Assembly (NCBI GenBank): GCA_946629405.1 | Contig: CAMOXW010000051.1 | Location: 1 to 15,974, forward strand | Direction: 5' to 3' | DNA from: an uncultured Ruminococcus sp. | GTDB taxonomy: Bacteria; Bacillota_A; Clostridia; Oscillospirales; Ruminococcaceae | DNA: 15,974 bases | Part shown: positions 7,701 to 14,559 of the stretch, in pieces | Position numbering within the stretch: position 1 is the stretch's first letter | Layout of the letters: each line of letters opens with the position of its first letter | Program-made: the position numbers and the translations under genes | The notes under the pieces: model-generated | What the model was told of the DNA's origin: nothing | What the model saw: the letters and a program-made list of their open reading frames with translations, nothing else | The model's database searches: none

Positions 7701-10700
7701 CTTGCGGACATAGTGATCGTAGCCCCAGTACCTCCAGTTGTCGTTTGTTTCGTAATAGAAATTGCCGTTTGAAGGGTCAAAGGCATCGAAGTTCAGCACA
7801 GATGAAGGTGCTGCGGTCTTCGAGAGAAGTGTTCCGTCGGCTGAAAGGAGCATGATGATATTTTTTCCTGTGGAGGTATCGGTGCCTCCGAGGTAGATCC
7901 TTCCCTTACTGTCCGCACCTACTGCGGAAGCATTTATTCCCTCCGCGAAGATCTTTCCGGAAGTGCGCTGCTCAGTGAGGTCAAAAACGGTCACGGTGCT
8001 TTTCCCGGAACTTTCCGAAAGCCTGTAGAGCTTGTCGCCCTGTATGAAGCTGTCCACACCAGAATTGAATGTGCAGACTGTCTCAGAGCTGCCCGTATAC
8101 AGTGACATGAAGGTCAGCCGGCTGTTATCAGCAAGGTAGAAACCTCCGCGGCTCTCGCAGGGTATCTGCCAGCAGCTGTCATTTTCTGAAAGAAAGCCGG
8201 CAGCTTCCTCCGGGAGCTCTGTTACTCCCTTTGAAGGCTCAGCATCGCCGGTAACGGTAACGGTGCATGAGGCTGAATACTTCCCGTCAGGTGAGGATGC
8301 CGTCACTTTGCATTTTCCGGCGCCGAACGCGGTTATATTGCCGTTGCAGGAAACGTTCGCAACGCTGGTATCGCTGCTCCTCCAGACTATCTCAGGGACA
8401 GTCCTCGGATCGGCAGATGCCGTGAGAGCTTCATCCGTACCAGCCCCGAGTGAAATACTTTCCGCACTCAGGACAATGCCCTCAATGCCGTCATAATCCG
8501 CAAGATCGTGAAGCACTATTCCGGACGCAGAGATGCTGCTCCAGCTTCCCTCGGAGATATAGGCATAAACGTCGATCGGAGCGCTGCGATTGTAGTTCCC
8601 GTAGAATATATTCCTGTCGTAGCTTGCATCCCTTGCGCTGAAAAAGATCCGTTCAAGCGAATTGCAGCTCTGGAATGCACAGGATCCGACCGCAGTTACA
8701 GTCTCCGGAACGTTCATCGACCCGATCGCAGAAGAGCTGAAAGCGTACTTGCCTATGCCTTCAAGTCCGTCCGGGAGGATGACCTCCGGTATGCTGGAAT
8801 AGCTGAACGCCTGATCGCCGATCTTAGTTACATTTGCGGGAACGGTATACTTATCCATGAACTTCGCACGCGGCATCATGATGAGCTCAGTGCCGTCCGC
8901 GCTGAAAAGGACTCCGTCAGCGGAGGAATAGTATTTGCTTCCGTCAGCAGCGTTTACAGCCCTGAGGTATTCCATTCCGCTGAAAGCCTCTGCTGCGCCG
9001 GAAGACATAGTCACCGGTATATCGAGGGCACTGATCCTGCTGCGGCTGAACGCCTGACTCCCAACAGTTATGAGTCCCTCCGGGAGCTCAGCTTTTTCGA
9101 GTGAGGAACAGTTTGCGAAGGCGTTCTTTCCTATCGAAGTGCAGTTTGCAGGAAGGTCAGCCTCCGTCAGCTTGCTGAACTGAAGAAAGGCATAGTCGCC
9201 TATATTCGTGATATCATCGCTGAAAGTGACCGAAACGGCAGTATTGCTGAGCACCGACCACGGAGCCTGTGCGGAGCTCGAATAGCTGAACATCTCGCCC
9301 TCGCCGATGAAGGAGAGCTTCTTTGACACAGGCTCATAGCTCCAGCGCACCAGCGAACCGGCGCTTCCGTGGAGGTCCTGCACCGCGGTGAAATTCCTGT
9401 TGTGCTTAGCGGCGTATTTCTCGGCAAACGAACCGCTCTCGCCTAATATAAGGAAGCCTGATCTGTTTACCGGCATACCGCTTGAGCTGAGGCTTGTTCC
9501 GATGCTCCCCTCGCCTATTATCTGCACGCTTTCAGGAACGTACATTGAGGAGGAAATGTTTCCGCAGAATGCCATATATCCGATCTCCTCAACGCCGTCC
9601 GGGAGGAAGGAGATATCGAGATCACCGCAGTCCACAAAGGCAAAATCGCCGATGATCCTTACGCTGTCCGGTATCACAACATCTGTGAGCGACGAACAGC
9701 TTGCAAAAGTATAGCTGTTTATAGTATCGAGGCCCGCCGGCAGATGGACCTCCCTGAGTGATGAGCATCCCCTGAACGCCGTACTGCCGACAAATTTAAC
9801 AGTATCCGGGATATTGACCCTTTCGAGCTCCGCGTTATTGTAGAAGGCGCCGTCCGCAATACCTGTGATGCCGTCCATGAATTCCGGCTCAGCTCCGGTA
9901 TTTCCGGCTGAAACGAGAATTGTACCGATGTATTTGTTATCGCCTGTCTGCTCCGTCAGCAGCGGGGTGCTATCGAAGGCATCCTTGCCGATGCGCTTTA
10001 TACCGTCAGGAAGAACGCAGTCCGTAAGCGCCTCCGAACCGGAAAATGCACAGTCCGAGATATATTTCAGGCTGTCGGGAAGCTTCACTGAAACAGCGCT
10101 GCTCTGGTATAAAGCTCTGTTTGCGATGCCTACCGTTCCCTCCTCGACCACAACGCTCTCAGCCGATGTATCATAGCTTATCAGCCAGCCGGCAGCATAT
10201 GCCGGAGTATTTGCTGCAAGAGCAGTACCAGAAAAGGCCCCCTCCGCGATATCTCTTATTTCGCCCTCCGCGCTGAATTCTTCAAGCGAGCTGCATCCGC
10301 TGAACACGTTCACTCCGACCGAGGTCATCTTAGGCGGGAATGTTATCCCCCTGAGGCTCGTGCAGCCGTCGAAGGCTCTCTCTCCCAGCCTGCAAAGTTC
10401 CTTGCCGAGCGTGACCTTTTCAAGAGCGGTACAGCCCATGAAGGCGTAATACTCTATAAGCTCAGTCTCATCCGGGATAGTTATCTCCGTCAGAGAGGTG
10501 CAGTCCCTGAAAGCGCTGGAATCTATACTCACGACTCCATCCGGGATAACCACACCGTCAAGCTTGCTGCATCCATAGAAAAGCATCGAGGGCAGCACGG
10601 TCAGCTTTGAAGGAAGTTCTATCCTCTCCAGCGAGGAACACGCCATGAACGCAGCATCATCAAGATCAGTAAGGCTTTCCGGCAGCCTGATCTCAGTCAG

Positions 10701-11183
10701 CGAGGAGCATTTCCAGAAGGCTGCCTCACCTATCGACCCGATGCCATCCGGGATAGCGACCTCCTTCAGGCTTGAACACTCTGTGAATGAATAGGAGCTG
10801 ATATAGCTTATCCCTGCGGGGAGCTTCACCCTTTCAAGCGAGGTACATCCGCGGAAAGCATTCGAGGGGATATAGGTCACGGTATCAGGCAGTTCCACTG
10901 AAACGATCTCAGTATTGCCTCTGAATGCCTGACTGCTGATCGTGACAACGGTCATACCGTCAAGCTGCTCCGGGATAACGACCTCTGTCATGCCCTCATC
11001 GCAGCCGGTAATAGTGATCGTATTATCGCCGCTGTAATATTGTTCATATGTAAAGCCTCCGCTGCTCGATACGGAGGAAGAGCTTGCACTGACGTACATT
11101 GCAGGTGCCGGAAGGTTCGCAGCAGTCCCGAGGGACATGACAGAAACGGCAGCCGCACACGCTAACGCTCTTTTAAATTTCAT
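4791..11183 (-). CDS. Giant secreted BspA-like leucine-rich-repeat protein with two Ig-like domains and a C-terminal dockerin
   Basis: A 2130-residue exported protein. The start at 11183 is chosen because AAGGAG lies 8 bases before it and a signal peptide follows at once (about 1-33, MKFKRALACAAAVSVMSLG then a VSA-type cleavage site). Order of parts: BspA/LRR_5-type repeats about 60-560 with the recurring motif AFxGCxSLxxVxLPxxxxxI; a short beta connector 610-641; more repeats 650-845; a Big_2-like domain 902-977; a beta-rich region 985-1330 of propeller-like appearance; a second Big_2-like domain 1332-1406; a second propeller-like region 1425-1805; a third repeat block 1845-1970; a Thr/Ser linker 1979-2033; and a dockerin 2043-2118 with calcium loops D2044, D2046, S2048, T2052, D2055 and D2082, N2084, N2086, D2093. 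No catalytic domain is recognised. The likely role is binding or adhesion within a cell-surface dockerin-cohesin complex. Confidence 0.9.
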   Translation of the reverse strand: MKFKRALACAAAVSVMSLGTAANLPAPAMYVSASSSSVSSSGGFTYEQYYSGDNTITITGCDEGMTEVVIPEQLDGMTVVTISSQAFRGNTEIVSVELPDTVTYIPSNAFRGCTSLERVKLPAGISYISSYSFTECSSLKEVAIPDGIGSIGEAAFWKCSSLTEIRLPESLTDLDDAAFMACSSLERIELPSKLTVLPSMLFYGCSKLDGVVIPDGVVSIDSSAFRDCTSLTEITIPDETELIEYYAFMGCTALEKVTLGKELCRLGERAFDGCTSLRGITFPPKMTSVGVNVFSGCSSLEEFSAEGEIRDIAEGAFSGTALAANTPAYAAGWLISYDTSAESVVVEEGTVGIANRALYQSSAVSVKLPDSLKYISDCAFSGSEALTDCVLPDGIKRIGKDAFDSTPLLTEQTGDNKYIGTILVSAGNTGAEPEFMDGITGIADGAFYNNAELERVNIPDTVKFVGSTAFRGCSSLREVHLPAGLDTINSYTFASCSSLTDVVIPDSVRIIGDFAFVDCGDLDISFLPDGVEEIGYMAFCGNISSSMYVPESVQIIGEGSIGTSLSSSGMPVNRSGFLILGESGSFAEKYAAKHNRNFTAVQDLHGSAGSLVRWSYEPVSKKLSFIGEGEMFSYSSSAQAPWSVLSNTAVSVTFSDDITNIGDYAFLQFSKLTEADLPANCTSIGKNAFANCSSLEKAELPEGLITVGSQAFSRSRISALDIPVTMSSGAAEAFSGMEYLRAVNAADGSKYYSSADGVLFSADGTELIMMPRAKFMDKYTVPANVTKIGDQAFSYSSIPEVILPDGLEGIGKYAFSSSAIGSMNVPETVTAVGSCAFQSCNSLERIFFSARDASYDRNIFYGNYNRSAPIDVYAYISEGSWSSISASGIVLHDLADYDGIEGIVLSAESISLGAGTDEALTASADPRTVPEIVWRSSDTSVANVSCNGNITAFGAGKCKVTASSPDGKYSASCTVTVTGDAEPSKGVTELPEEAAGFLSENDSCWQIPCESRGGFYLADNSRLTFMSLYTGSSETVCTFNSGVDSFIQGDKLYRLSESSGKSTVTVFDLTEQRTSGKIFAEGINASAVGADSKGRIYLGGTDTSTGKNIIMLLSADGTLLSKTAAPSSVLNFDAFDPSNGNFYYETNDNWRYWGYDHYVRKLLAGRVTDNDIAVSKDDIYHDMNTGMLPAYTMMLYQIGFGNHSRCAEMIDDRYLAIYSTFYGTELIVDSNAFDPLSESQMKTAASVALSGSDNAGNTLGVLTFGNGSSYLTAASGDSLGEYDIESGKLQAECSLSAPVFSLARYDGMAAVFEKTDTGSQLELIEWKLPDSLTIEGAASISQGEAQRLTVSYDSPLDLSFEWSSSDSSVVSVDRSGNITGFRPGTAEITASASNGISSVFTVTVTARENTSGEPSSFPATGSSSSNIGANDYSTYASVVNSYLNERPDGTIERIEHIGDKVVIERYSHDAQTMLSNTSLSLPLKLFGGCFTGGEYNFIVCGQENLDETDSTEVMRVMKYSKDWELLDSASVYGANTYIPFDAGSLRMTETSGRLYIHTCHEMYNEGDGLHHQANMTFVFDEETLEQKDAYYDVMNLEQAGYVSHSFNQFIRTDGTYIYRLDQGDANPRGIAVTRCLADGDITQVSYIIPMRFSGGYGNNSTGAAIGGFELSSDNYLIACSSVDHDSENSSLYGNRNILLLVTAQDYSSNEAKWVTSYTEDDGISTSNPQLIKLGEQAFLLMWEESSGSSAAVKAVTLNGDGEFTSDIHTLSARLSDCQPIADSCGNVRWYVTNGGSPVFYSVDPYNIGSFTEAGSGITWSVENGVLTIGGTGVMSVTEQPWAEYAQSVTKVVIEDGVTSVADGAFRNFRSLTSAEIADSVKLVGSGAFDGCTKLASISLPEGLNSINGDTFNYCTSLRSVYIPASAKTVGMFAFNGCTSLTDVYYGGTAEEWAAVDINKYGNDALTSATLHAPSDGIQETSGTTTTTTTTTSTTTTTTTTTSTTTTTTSTTSTTTSTTTTTTSSTTSTTTTIDIRTLTPEMVGDMDRSNTVTAVDASLILKLYAELSSGDSSASEAQLYIADVNRNGKIEATDASVCLTYYADVADGYSERFIVYIRDMFGSEKYKSPEV
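5091..5243 (-). repeat. Trinucleotide (ACN) repeat coding a Thr/Ser linker
   Basis: Roughly 51 codons are almost all Thr with scattered Ser, giving a low-complexity run just before the dockerin. Linkers of this type separate binding modules in cellulosomal proteins and are often O-glycosylated. The repeat is in-frame, so slippage would change linker length without breaking the reading frame. Confidence 0.9.
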
Positions 11184-11230
11184 ACAGATCACTCCTTGAT
11201 CCCTGCCATAAAGCAGAATAATACACAACT

Positions 11231-11259
11231 ATTTTACCATGTTTTTACCGGTTTGTCAA
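11231..11259 (-). promoter_or_regulatory. Sigma-A promoter of the giant LRR-dockerin gene
   Basis: On the minus strand a perfect TTGACA (11259-11254), a 17-base spacer and TAAAAT (11236-11231). Transcription would begin near 11224, inside the upstream in-frame ATG region, which supports the start codon at 11183. Confidence 0.75.
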
Positions 11260-11281
11260 CAGATTATGTTGATACGCAACA
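11256..11281. promoter_or_regulatory. Clustered TGTTG half-sites overlapping the -35 of the giant gene
   Basis: TCAACA-N5-TGTTGA (11256-11272) is a perfect inverted repeat overlapping the -35 box, and TGTTG-N5-CAACA (11267-11281) reuses its right arm. Three alternating half-sites spaced 5 bases apart look like a repressor-binding site. No regulator is identified. Confidence 0.4.
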
Positions 11282-11316
11282 ATTATTGACCCTCAGTACC
11301 CCTCTTTTCGCTCATT

Positions 11317-11332
11317 GAGTGCTCACGCACTC
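11317..11332. repeat. Short perfect hairpin between the divergent promoters
   Basis: GAGTGC and GCACTC are separated by a 4-base loop in the intergenic region between the giant gene and cysK. There is no T-run next to it, and it lies upstream of both predicted transcripts. It may be part of a dispersed intergenic element that also includes the following CAGCTGATAACTGACAGCTAA stretch. Confidence 0.5.
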
Positions 11333-11396
11333 TCAGCTGATAACTGACAGCTAACAATTACTTGCTGCCTGCCGATCAGGTTATAACTGAAATCTA

Positions 11397-11425
11397 TTGC
11401 TTTTTCCGGATAAATGTGTTATAAT
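11397..11425 (+). promoter_or_regulatory. Sigma-A promoter of the cysK-oxidoreductase unit
   Basis: TTGCTT (11397-11402), a 17-base spacer and a perfect TATAAT (11420-11425). The start of transcription would be near 11432, so possible translation starts at 11397 and 11424 lie inside the promoter and are excluded. Confidence 0.8.
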
Positions 11426-11459
11426 GTTAATCGTAATCACCAATGATCGGAGTGTAAAA

Positions 11460-12389
11460 ATGATTTACGATAATGTACTCGAAGCTATGGGACATACCCC
11501 CATGATACGGCTCAGCCGCATGAACAAACCCGGAAATGCCCAGATACTCGTCAAATTCGAGGGTCTAAACGTCGGCGGCTCTGTCAAGACCCGCACTGCC
11601 TATAACATGATACTCAGCGCTGAGAAGGAAGGAAGGATCAACAAAAATACCATCATTGTCGAGCCTACCAGCGGCAATCAAGGTATAGGTCTCGCACTCG
11701 TCGGAGCTGTCAGAGGCTACCGTACCATAATTATAATGCCGGATTCCGTAAGCGTGGAACGCAGAAAGCTCGTCCGCCACTACGGAGCTGAGGTAATACT
11801 CATCCATGACGACGGCGATATCGGCAAGTGTATCCAGAAATGCCTCGATACAGCCCTTGAAATGGCTGCCGCTGATCCGAACGTTTTCGTACCGCAGCAG
11901 TTCGCAAACATAAATAATACACGCGCTCACAAGTATTTCACAGCTCTTGAGATACTCGAGCAGTCAGCCTGCCGCATCGACGGCTTCTGCTCCGGCATCG
12001 GCACCGGCGGTACTATAACCGGCATCGGTGAGACCCTGAAATCCCAGAACCCCGATATGGAGATATGGGCAGTAGAGCCTGAGCACGCAGCAATCCTTGC
12101 GGGAGGAACTATCGGAACTCATCTGCAAATGGGTATCGGCGACGGTATCGTTCCGCCGATTTTAAATAAGAATATCTACGACCACATCCACATCGTCACG
12201 GATGAGGACGCTATCTCTACCGCCAGACAGCTCGCCGCTCTTGAAGGCATAATGTGCGGTATATCGAGCGGCACGAACGTTGCGGCTGCCCTGAAGCTGG
12301 CTGAAAAGCTCGGCGAGGGCAAAACGGTAGTAACGATACTTCCCGACACCGCCGAACGCTACTTCTCGACACCGCTCTTTGAGGAATGA
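11460..12389 (+). CDS. cysK: Cysteine synthase (O-acetylserine sulfhydrylase), PLP-dependent
   Basis: A 309-residue fold-type II PLP enzyme that would make L-cysteine from O-acetylserine and sulfide in the cytoplasm. Seen motifs: GGSVKTR with the PLP-binding Lys43; TSGNQGIGLA (70-79), the substrate-binding loop; the phosphate-binding GTGGT (181-185); GISSGTN (267-273), which contacts the PLP ring; and the family C-terminus AERYFSTPLF. Length matches CysK. The usual NPGGSVKDR is here NVGGSVKTR, so the residue after Lys43 is Thr instead of Asp. I believe this variant occurs in some clostridial homologues. GGAG lies 7 bases before the chosen ATG. The stop codon overlaps the next gene's region, so the two are co-transcribed. 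Another beta-replacement activity, such as cystathionine or O-phosphoserine chemistry, is possible but less likely. Confidence 0.9.
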   Translation: MIYDNVLEAMGHTPMIRLSRMNKPGNAQILVKFEGLNVGGSVKTRTAYNMILSAEKEGRINKNTIIVEPTSGNQGIGLALVGAVRGYRTIIIMPDSVSVERRKLVRHYGAEVILIHDDGDIGKCIQKCLDTALEMAAADPNVFVPQQFANINNTRAHKYFTALEILEQSACRIDGFCSGIGTGGTITGIGETLKSQNPDMEIWAVEPEHAAILAGGTIGTHLQMGIGDGIVPPILNKNIYDHIHIVTDEDAISTARQLAALEGIMCGISSGTNVAAALKLAEKLGEGKTVVTILPDTAERYFSTPLFEE

Positions 12390-12391
12390 CC

Positions 12392-13381
12392 ATGAACAGC
12401 GTAAAATGGGGAATTATCGGCACCGGCAGGATTGCCCGCACATTTGCCGCTGCACTTAAAGGAACTGAGGGAGCTGTCCTGTGGGCGGCAGCCTCCCGGA
12501 CTATGGAAAAAGCTCAGGCCTTTGCAGCTGAGCACGGCTTTGAAAAGGCTTACGGAAGCTATGCTGAGCTTGCCGCTGACCCGGATATAGACGCGGTATA
12601 TATCGCAACACCTATGGCTTCGCATTACGGCGACTCTATGCTCTGTCTGAACGCCGGGAAGAACGTTCTCTGCGAAAAATCGGTAACTCTGAATACTGCC
12701 CAGCTTGAGGAGCTTCTCCGTACTGCGGCTGAAAATGGACTGTTCTTTATGGAGGCGATGTGGACGAAATGCCGTCCGGCTTACCTGAAAGCAAAGGAAT
12801 GGGCAGCCTCCGGGAGAATAGGCGAGATCCGCTTTATCAAGGCGGATTTCAGCAATACCGTTATATATGACGGCAGTGACAGGCTCTTCCGCCCGGACTG
12901 CGGAGGCGGTGCTCTGCTTGACCTTTCGGTATATCCGATTACTCTTGCGGCAGACTTTCTTGGGAACGTCCCGGATGAGATAATTTCCTCCGCACACATA
13001 AGCGGCGGCATCGACCTGAGCAATACTGTCATGCTGAGATATCCGGGCGGAGCGTTCGCCTCGACTGATTCCGGCTTCGAGGTCACCCTGAAAAACAACG
13101 CCATTGTCTCCGGAACAGCCGGAGCGATAGTTTTTGACGACTGGTTCTTCTGCTCGGGAGGTGTCACGCTGTACGACCGCGATATGCGAGAAATCGAGCG
13201 TTTTTACGCCGAACATGAAGTCAACGGCTATGAGTATGAGGTCAGGGAATTTCAGCGCTGCCTTGCCGGAGGTCTGACAGACAGCCCACTCGTCCCGCAT
13301 GAGGGTACACTTGCGGTAATGCGTATCATGGACGAATGCAGACGTCAGTGGGGAATGACATTTCCATCTGAAAATAAGTGA
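12392..13381 (+). CDS. Gfo/Idh/MocA-family NAD(P)-dependent oxidoreductase
   Basis: A 329-residue soluble dehydrogenase. The N-terminal Rossmann fold shows WGIIGTGRIA (6-15), the dinucleotide-binding GxGxxA pattern. The hinge motif is CEKSVTLN (94-101), where EKP is usual, with Lys96 as the expected catalytic-region lysine. The C-terminal alpha/beta domain carries GGGALLDLSVYPI (171-183), as in dihydrodiol-dehydrogenase-like members that act on sugars or cyclic alcohols. The substrate is not predictable. The ATG at 12392 is preferred because GAGG sits 7 bases upstream. The in-frame ATG at 12386 would overlap the cysK stop and leave no room for ribosome binding. It is the second gene of the cysK unit, closed by a strong terminator. 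A link to cysteine metabolism is not evident. Confidence 0.88.
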   Translation: MNSVKWGIIGTGRIARTFAAALKGTEGAVLWAAASRTMEKAQAFAAEHGFEKAYGSYAELAADPDIDAVYIATPMASHYGDSMLCLNAGKNVLCEKSVTLNTAQLEELLRTAAENGLFFMEAMWTKCRPAYLKAKEWAASGRIGEIRFIKADFSNTVIYDGSDRLFRPDCGGGALLDLSVYPITLAADFLGNVPDEIISSAHISGGIDLSNTVMLRYPGGAFASTDSGFEVTLKNNAIVSGTAGAIVFDDWFFCSGGVTLYDRDMREIERFYAEHEVNGYEYEVREFQRCLAGGLTDSPLVPHEGTLAVMRIMDECRRQWGMTFPSENK

Positions 13382-13386
13382 TCAAG

Positions 13387-13409
13387 GCGCCCTTCGGGGC
13401 GCTTTTTTT
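13387..13409 (+). terminator. Rho-independent terminator of the cysK-oxidoreductase unit
   Basis: GCGCCC and GGGCGC form a perfect 6-bp stem closing a TTCG tetraloop, followed by seven T. It starts 6 bases after the stop codon. Confidence 0.95.
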
Positions 13410-13484
13410 GAGCGTAAAAACGTCGGGAAACGGCAGTTATCACGCTGCATCAGTAGCTTTTTTGTGAAAATTCTGTGAAAGTCC

Positions 13485-13513
13485 TTGACAAAGACAAAGC
13501 GGGAGTGTATAAT
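13485..13513 (+). promoter_or_regulatory. Fully consensus sigma-A promoter of the peroxidase gene
   Basis: TTGACA (13485-13490) and TATAAT (13508-13513) are both perfect and 17 bases apart, so basal transcription should be very strong unless repressed. Confidence 0.9.
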
Positions 13514-13523
13514 AAAAGCATAA

Positions 13524-13539
13524 AGATTGAACTCAATCT
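13524..13539. promoter_or_regulatory. Palindromic operator candidate in the peroxidase leader
   Basis: AGATTGA-AC-TCAATCT is a perfect 7-bp inverted repeat with a 2-base centre. It lies at about +4 to +20 from the predicted transcript start, an ideal position for a repressor that blocks a strong promoter. Size and AT-rich form suit a MarR/OhrR-type dimer, but no specific regulator can be named. Confidence 0.55.
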
Positions 13540-13573
13540 AATTTTGCTCAATTAATTTCAAGGAGGAATTTTT

Positions 13574-14116
13574 ATGTCGATCTACGATTTCACTTTCAAG
13601 GCTCAGGACGGTTCTGACGTTTCTATGGCTGACTACAAGGATAAGGTGCTCCTCATCGTGAATACCGCTACAGGCTGCGGCTTCACCCCACAATATGACG
13701 AGCTCCAGGACATATATGAGGAATTCCACATCAAGGGGCTCGAAATACTCGACTTCCCCTGCAACCAATTCGGCGAGCAGGCTCCCGGAAGCGATGAGGA
13801 GATACATTCCTTCTGTACCGGAAGATTCGGCATCACTTTCCCTCAGTTCTCAAAGATTGAGGTGAACGGTGAGAACGCTTCCCCGCTCTATAAATGGCTC
13901 ACCGAAAACAGCACCTTCGATGGATTCGGCAAGTCACCCAAAGGCCTCGCAATGAGCGGCGTTCTCAAAATGATAGACAAGGACTACAAGAACAACAGCG
14001 CGATCAAGTGGAATTTCACTAAATTCCTCATCAGCCGCGACGGTCAGATACTCGGAAGATTCGAGCCTACAATGAACATGAAAAAGGTCCGTGAAGCTGT
14101 AGAGGCTGCACTTTAA
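13574..14116 (+). CDS. gpx: Glutathione peroxidase family protein (probable thioredoxin-dependent peroxidase)
   Basis: A 180-residue thioredoxin-fold peroxidase that reduces hydrogen peroxide or organic hydroperoxides in the cytoplasm. Seen motifs: NTATGCGFTPQY (30-41) with the peroxidatic Cys35; FPCNQFGEQ (61-69), giving the active-site Gln69; and WNFTKFL (146-152) with catalytic Trp146 and Asn147. Cys81 lies 46 residues after Cys35, the same spacing as the peroxidatic and resolving cysteines of two-cysteine glutathione peroxidases such as yeast Gpx2, which use thioredoxin. Cysteine, not selenocysteine, is encoded at position 35. The region 112-142 is an insertion seen in longer bacterial members. 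AGGAGG lies 7 bases before the ATG. It is a single-gene unit with a consensus promoter and a candidate operator. Confidence 0.93.
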   Translation: MSIYDFTFKAQDGSDVSMADYKDKVLLIVNTATGCGFTPQYDELQDIYEEFHIKGLEILDFPCNQFGEQAPGSDEEIHSFCTGRFGITFPQFSKIEVNGENASPLYKWLTENSTFDGFGKSPKGLAMSGVLKMIDKDYKNNSAIKWNFTKFLISRDGQILGRFEPTMNMKKVREAVEAAL

Positions 14117-14273
14117 CTCCTTCCCGAGGCATATTCTGACTATCAGAAGGAAACTGCCGCACATCTTCCGCATGATCTTTGCAGGTCACTTCCTTAAACA
14201 GAGTACAAAAAAGCGTCCCGGAATGCTCACGATTCTTAACGAAGAAAGAACAATATCAAACTGAATAGGAACA

Positions 14274-14310
14274 ATAAATCCCGATACCAAACGTGTCGGG
14301 ATTTATCTTT
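14274..14310 (+). terminator. Stem-loop terminator downstream of the peroxidase gene
   Basis: A 14-bp stem ATAAATCCCGATAC / GTGTCGGGATTTAT with one G-T pair closes a 5-base loop (14274-14306), followed by CTTT. It stands about 157 bases after the stop codon. The stretch between holds no convincing gene. Confidence 0.65.
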
Positions 14311-14382
14311 CTAACCAAAGATCTCAGACTGATTATAGAGCGGCAGCAAGTGCAGCAACCTTACAAAATCAATATTTAATAT

Positions 14383-14458
14383 GCTAGTGTAGCACAGTTG
14401 GTAGTGCAGCGCATTCGTAATGCGCAGGTCGCCCGTTCGAGCCGGGTCACTAGCTCCA
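14383..14458 (+). tRNA. tRNA-Thr (anticodon CGT)
   Basis: A full cloverleaf can be folded by eye. The acceptor stem is GCTAGTG/CACTAGC with discriminator T and an encoded CCA. The D arm is GCAC/GTGC with the loop AGTTGGTA. The anticodon stem GCGCA/TGCGC closes the loop TTCGTAA with CGT at 14416-14418, reading ACG. The T arm is GCCCG-TTCGAGC-CGGGT. A terminator follows directly. No clear promoter was seen upstream. Confidence 0.95.
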
Positions 14459-14461
14459 AAG

Positions 14462-14493
14462 AACCGTTTAGGAATACTCCTAAGCGGTTTTTT
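14462..14493 (+). terminator. Rho-independent terminator after tRNA-Thr
   Basis: AACCGTTTAGGA and TCCTAAGCGGTT pair over 12 bp with one G-T pair around the loop ATAC, followed by a T-run (14488-14493). It starts 4 bases after the tRNA CCA end. Confidence 0.9.
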
Positions 14494-14497
14494 GTTA

Positions 14498-14526
14498 TTG
14501 TATTTTTCAATCTATTATAGTATAAT
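14498..14526 (+). promoter_or_regulatory. Promoter of the SIR2-like gene
   Basis: TTGTAT (14498-14503), a 17-base spacer and perfect TATAAT (14521-14526), immediately after the tRNA terminator. GGAG lies 8 bases before the ATG at 14560. Confidence 0.6.
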
Positions 14527-14559
14527 AACATTACAATATAATCGAATGGAGAAATTGAA

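Noticed and set aside
11184..11228. Fifteen extra N-terminal residues for the giant protein
   Set aside because: They precede a perfect signal peptide, lack a ribosome site and overlap the predicted transcript start.
11397..11459. Longer N-terminus for cysteine synthase from a TTG at 11397
   Set aside because: This codon lies within the -35 box of the promoter. The ATG at 11460 has GGAG at correct spacing and matches the family start.
12359..13300. Minus-strand ORF of 313 codons across the oxidoreductase gene
   Set aside because: It lies wholly antisense to a clear Gfo/Idh/MocA protein and shows no domain or start signal.
14117..14273. Open frame after the peroxidase reading KLPHIFRMIFAGHFLKQS
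   Set aside because: It has protein-like composition but no upstream start codon with a ribosome site and no family I recognise, so it was not called a gene.
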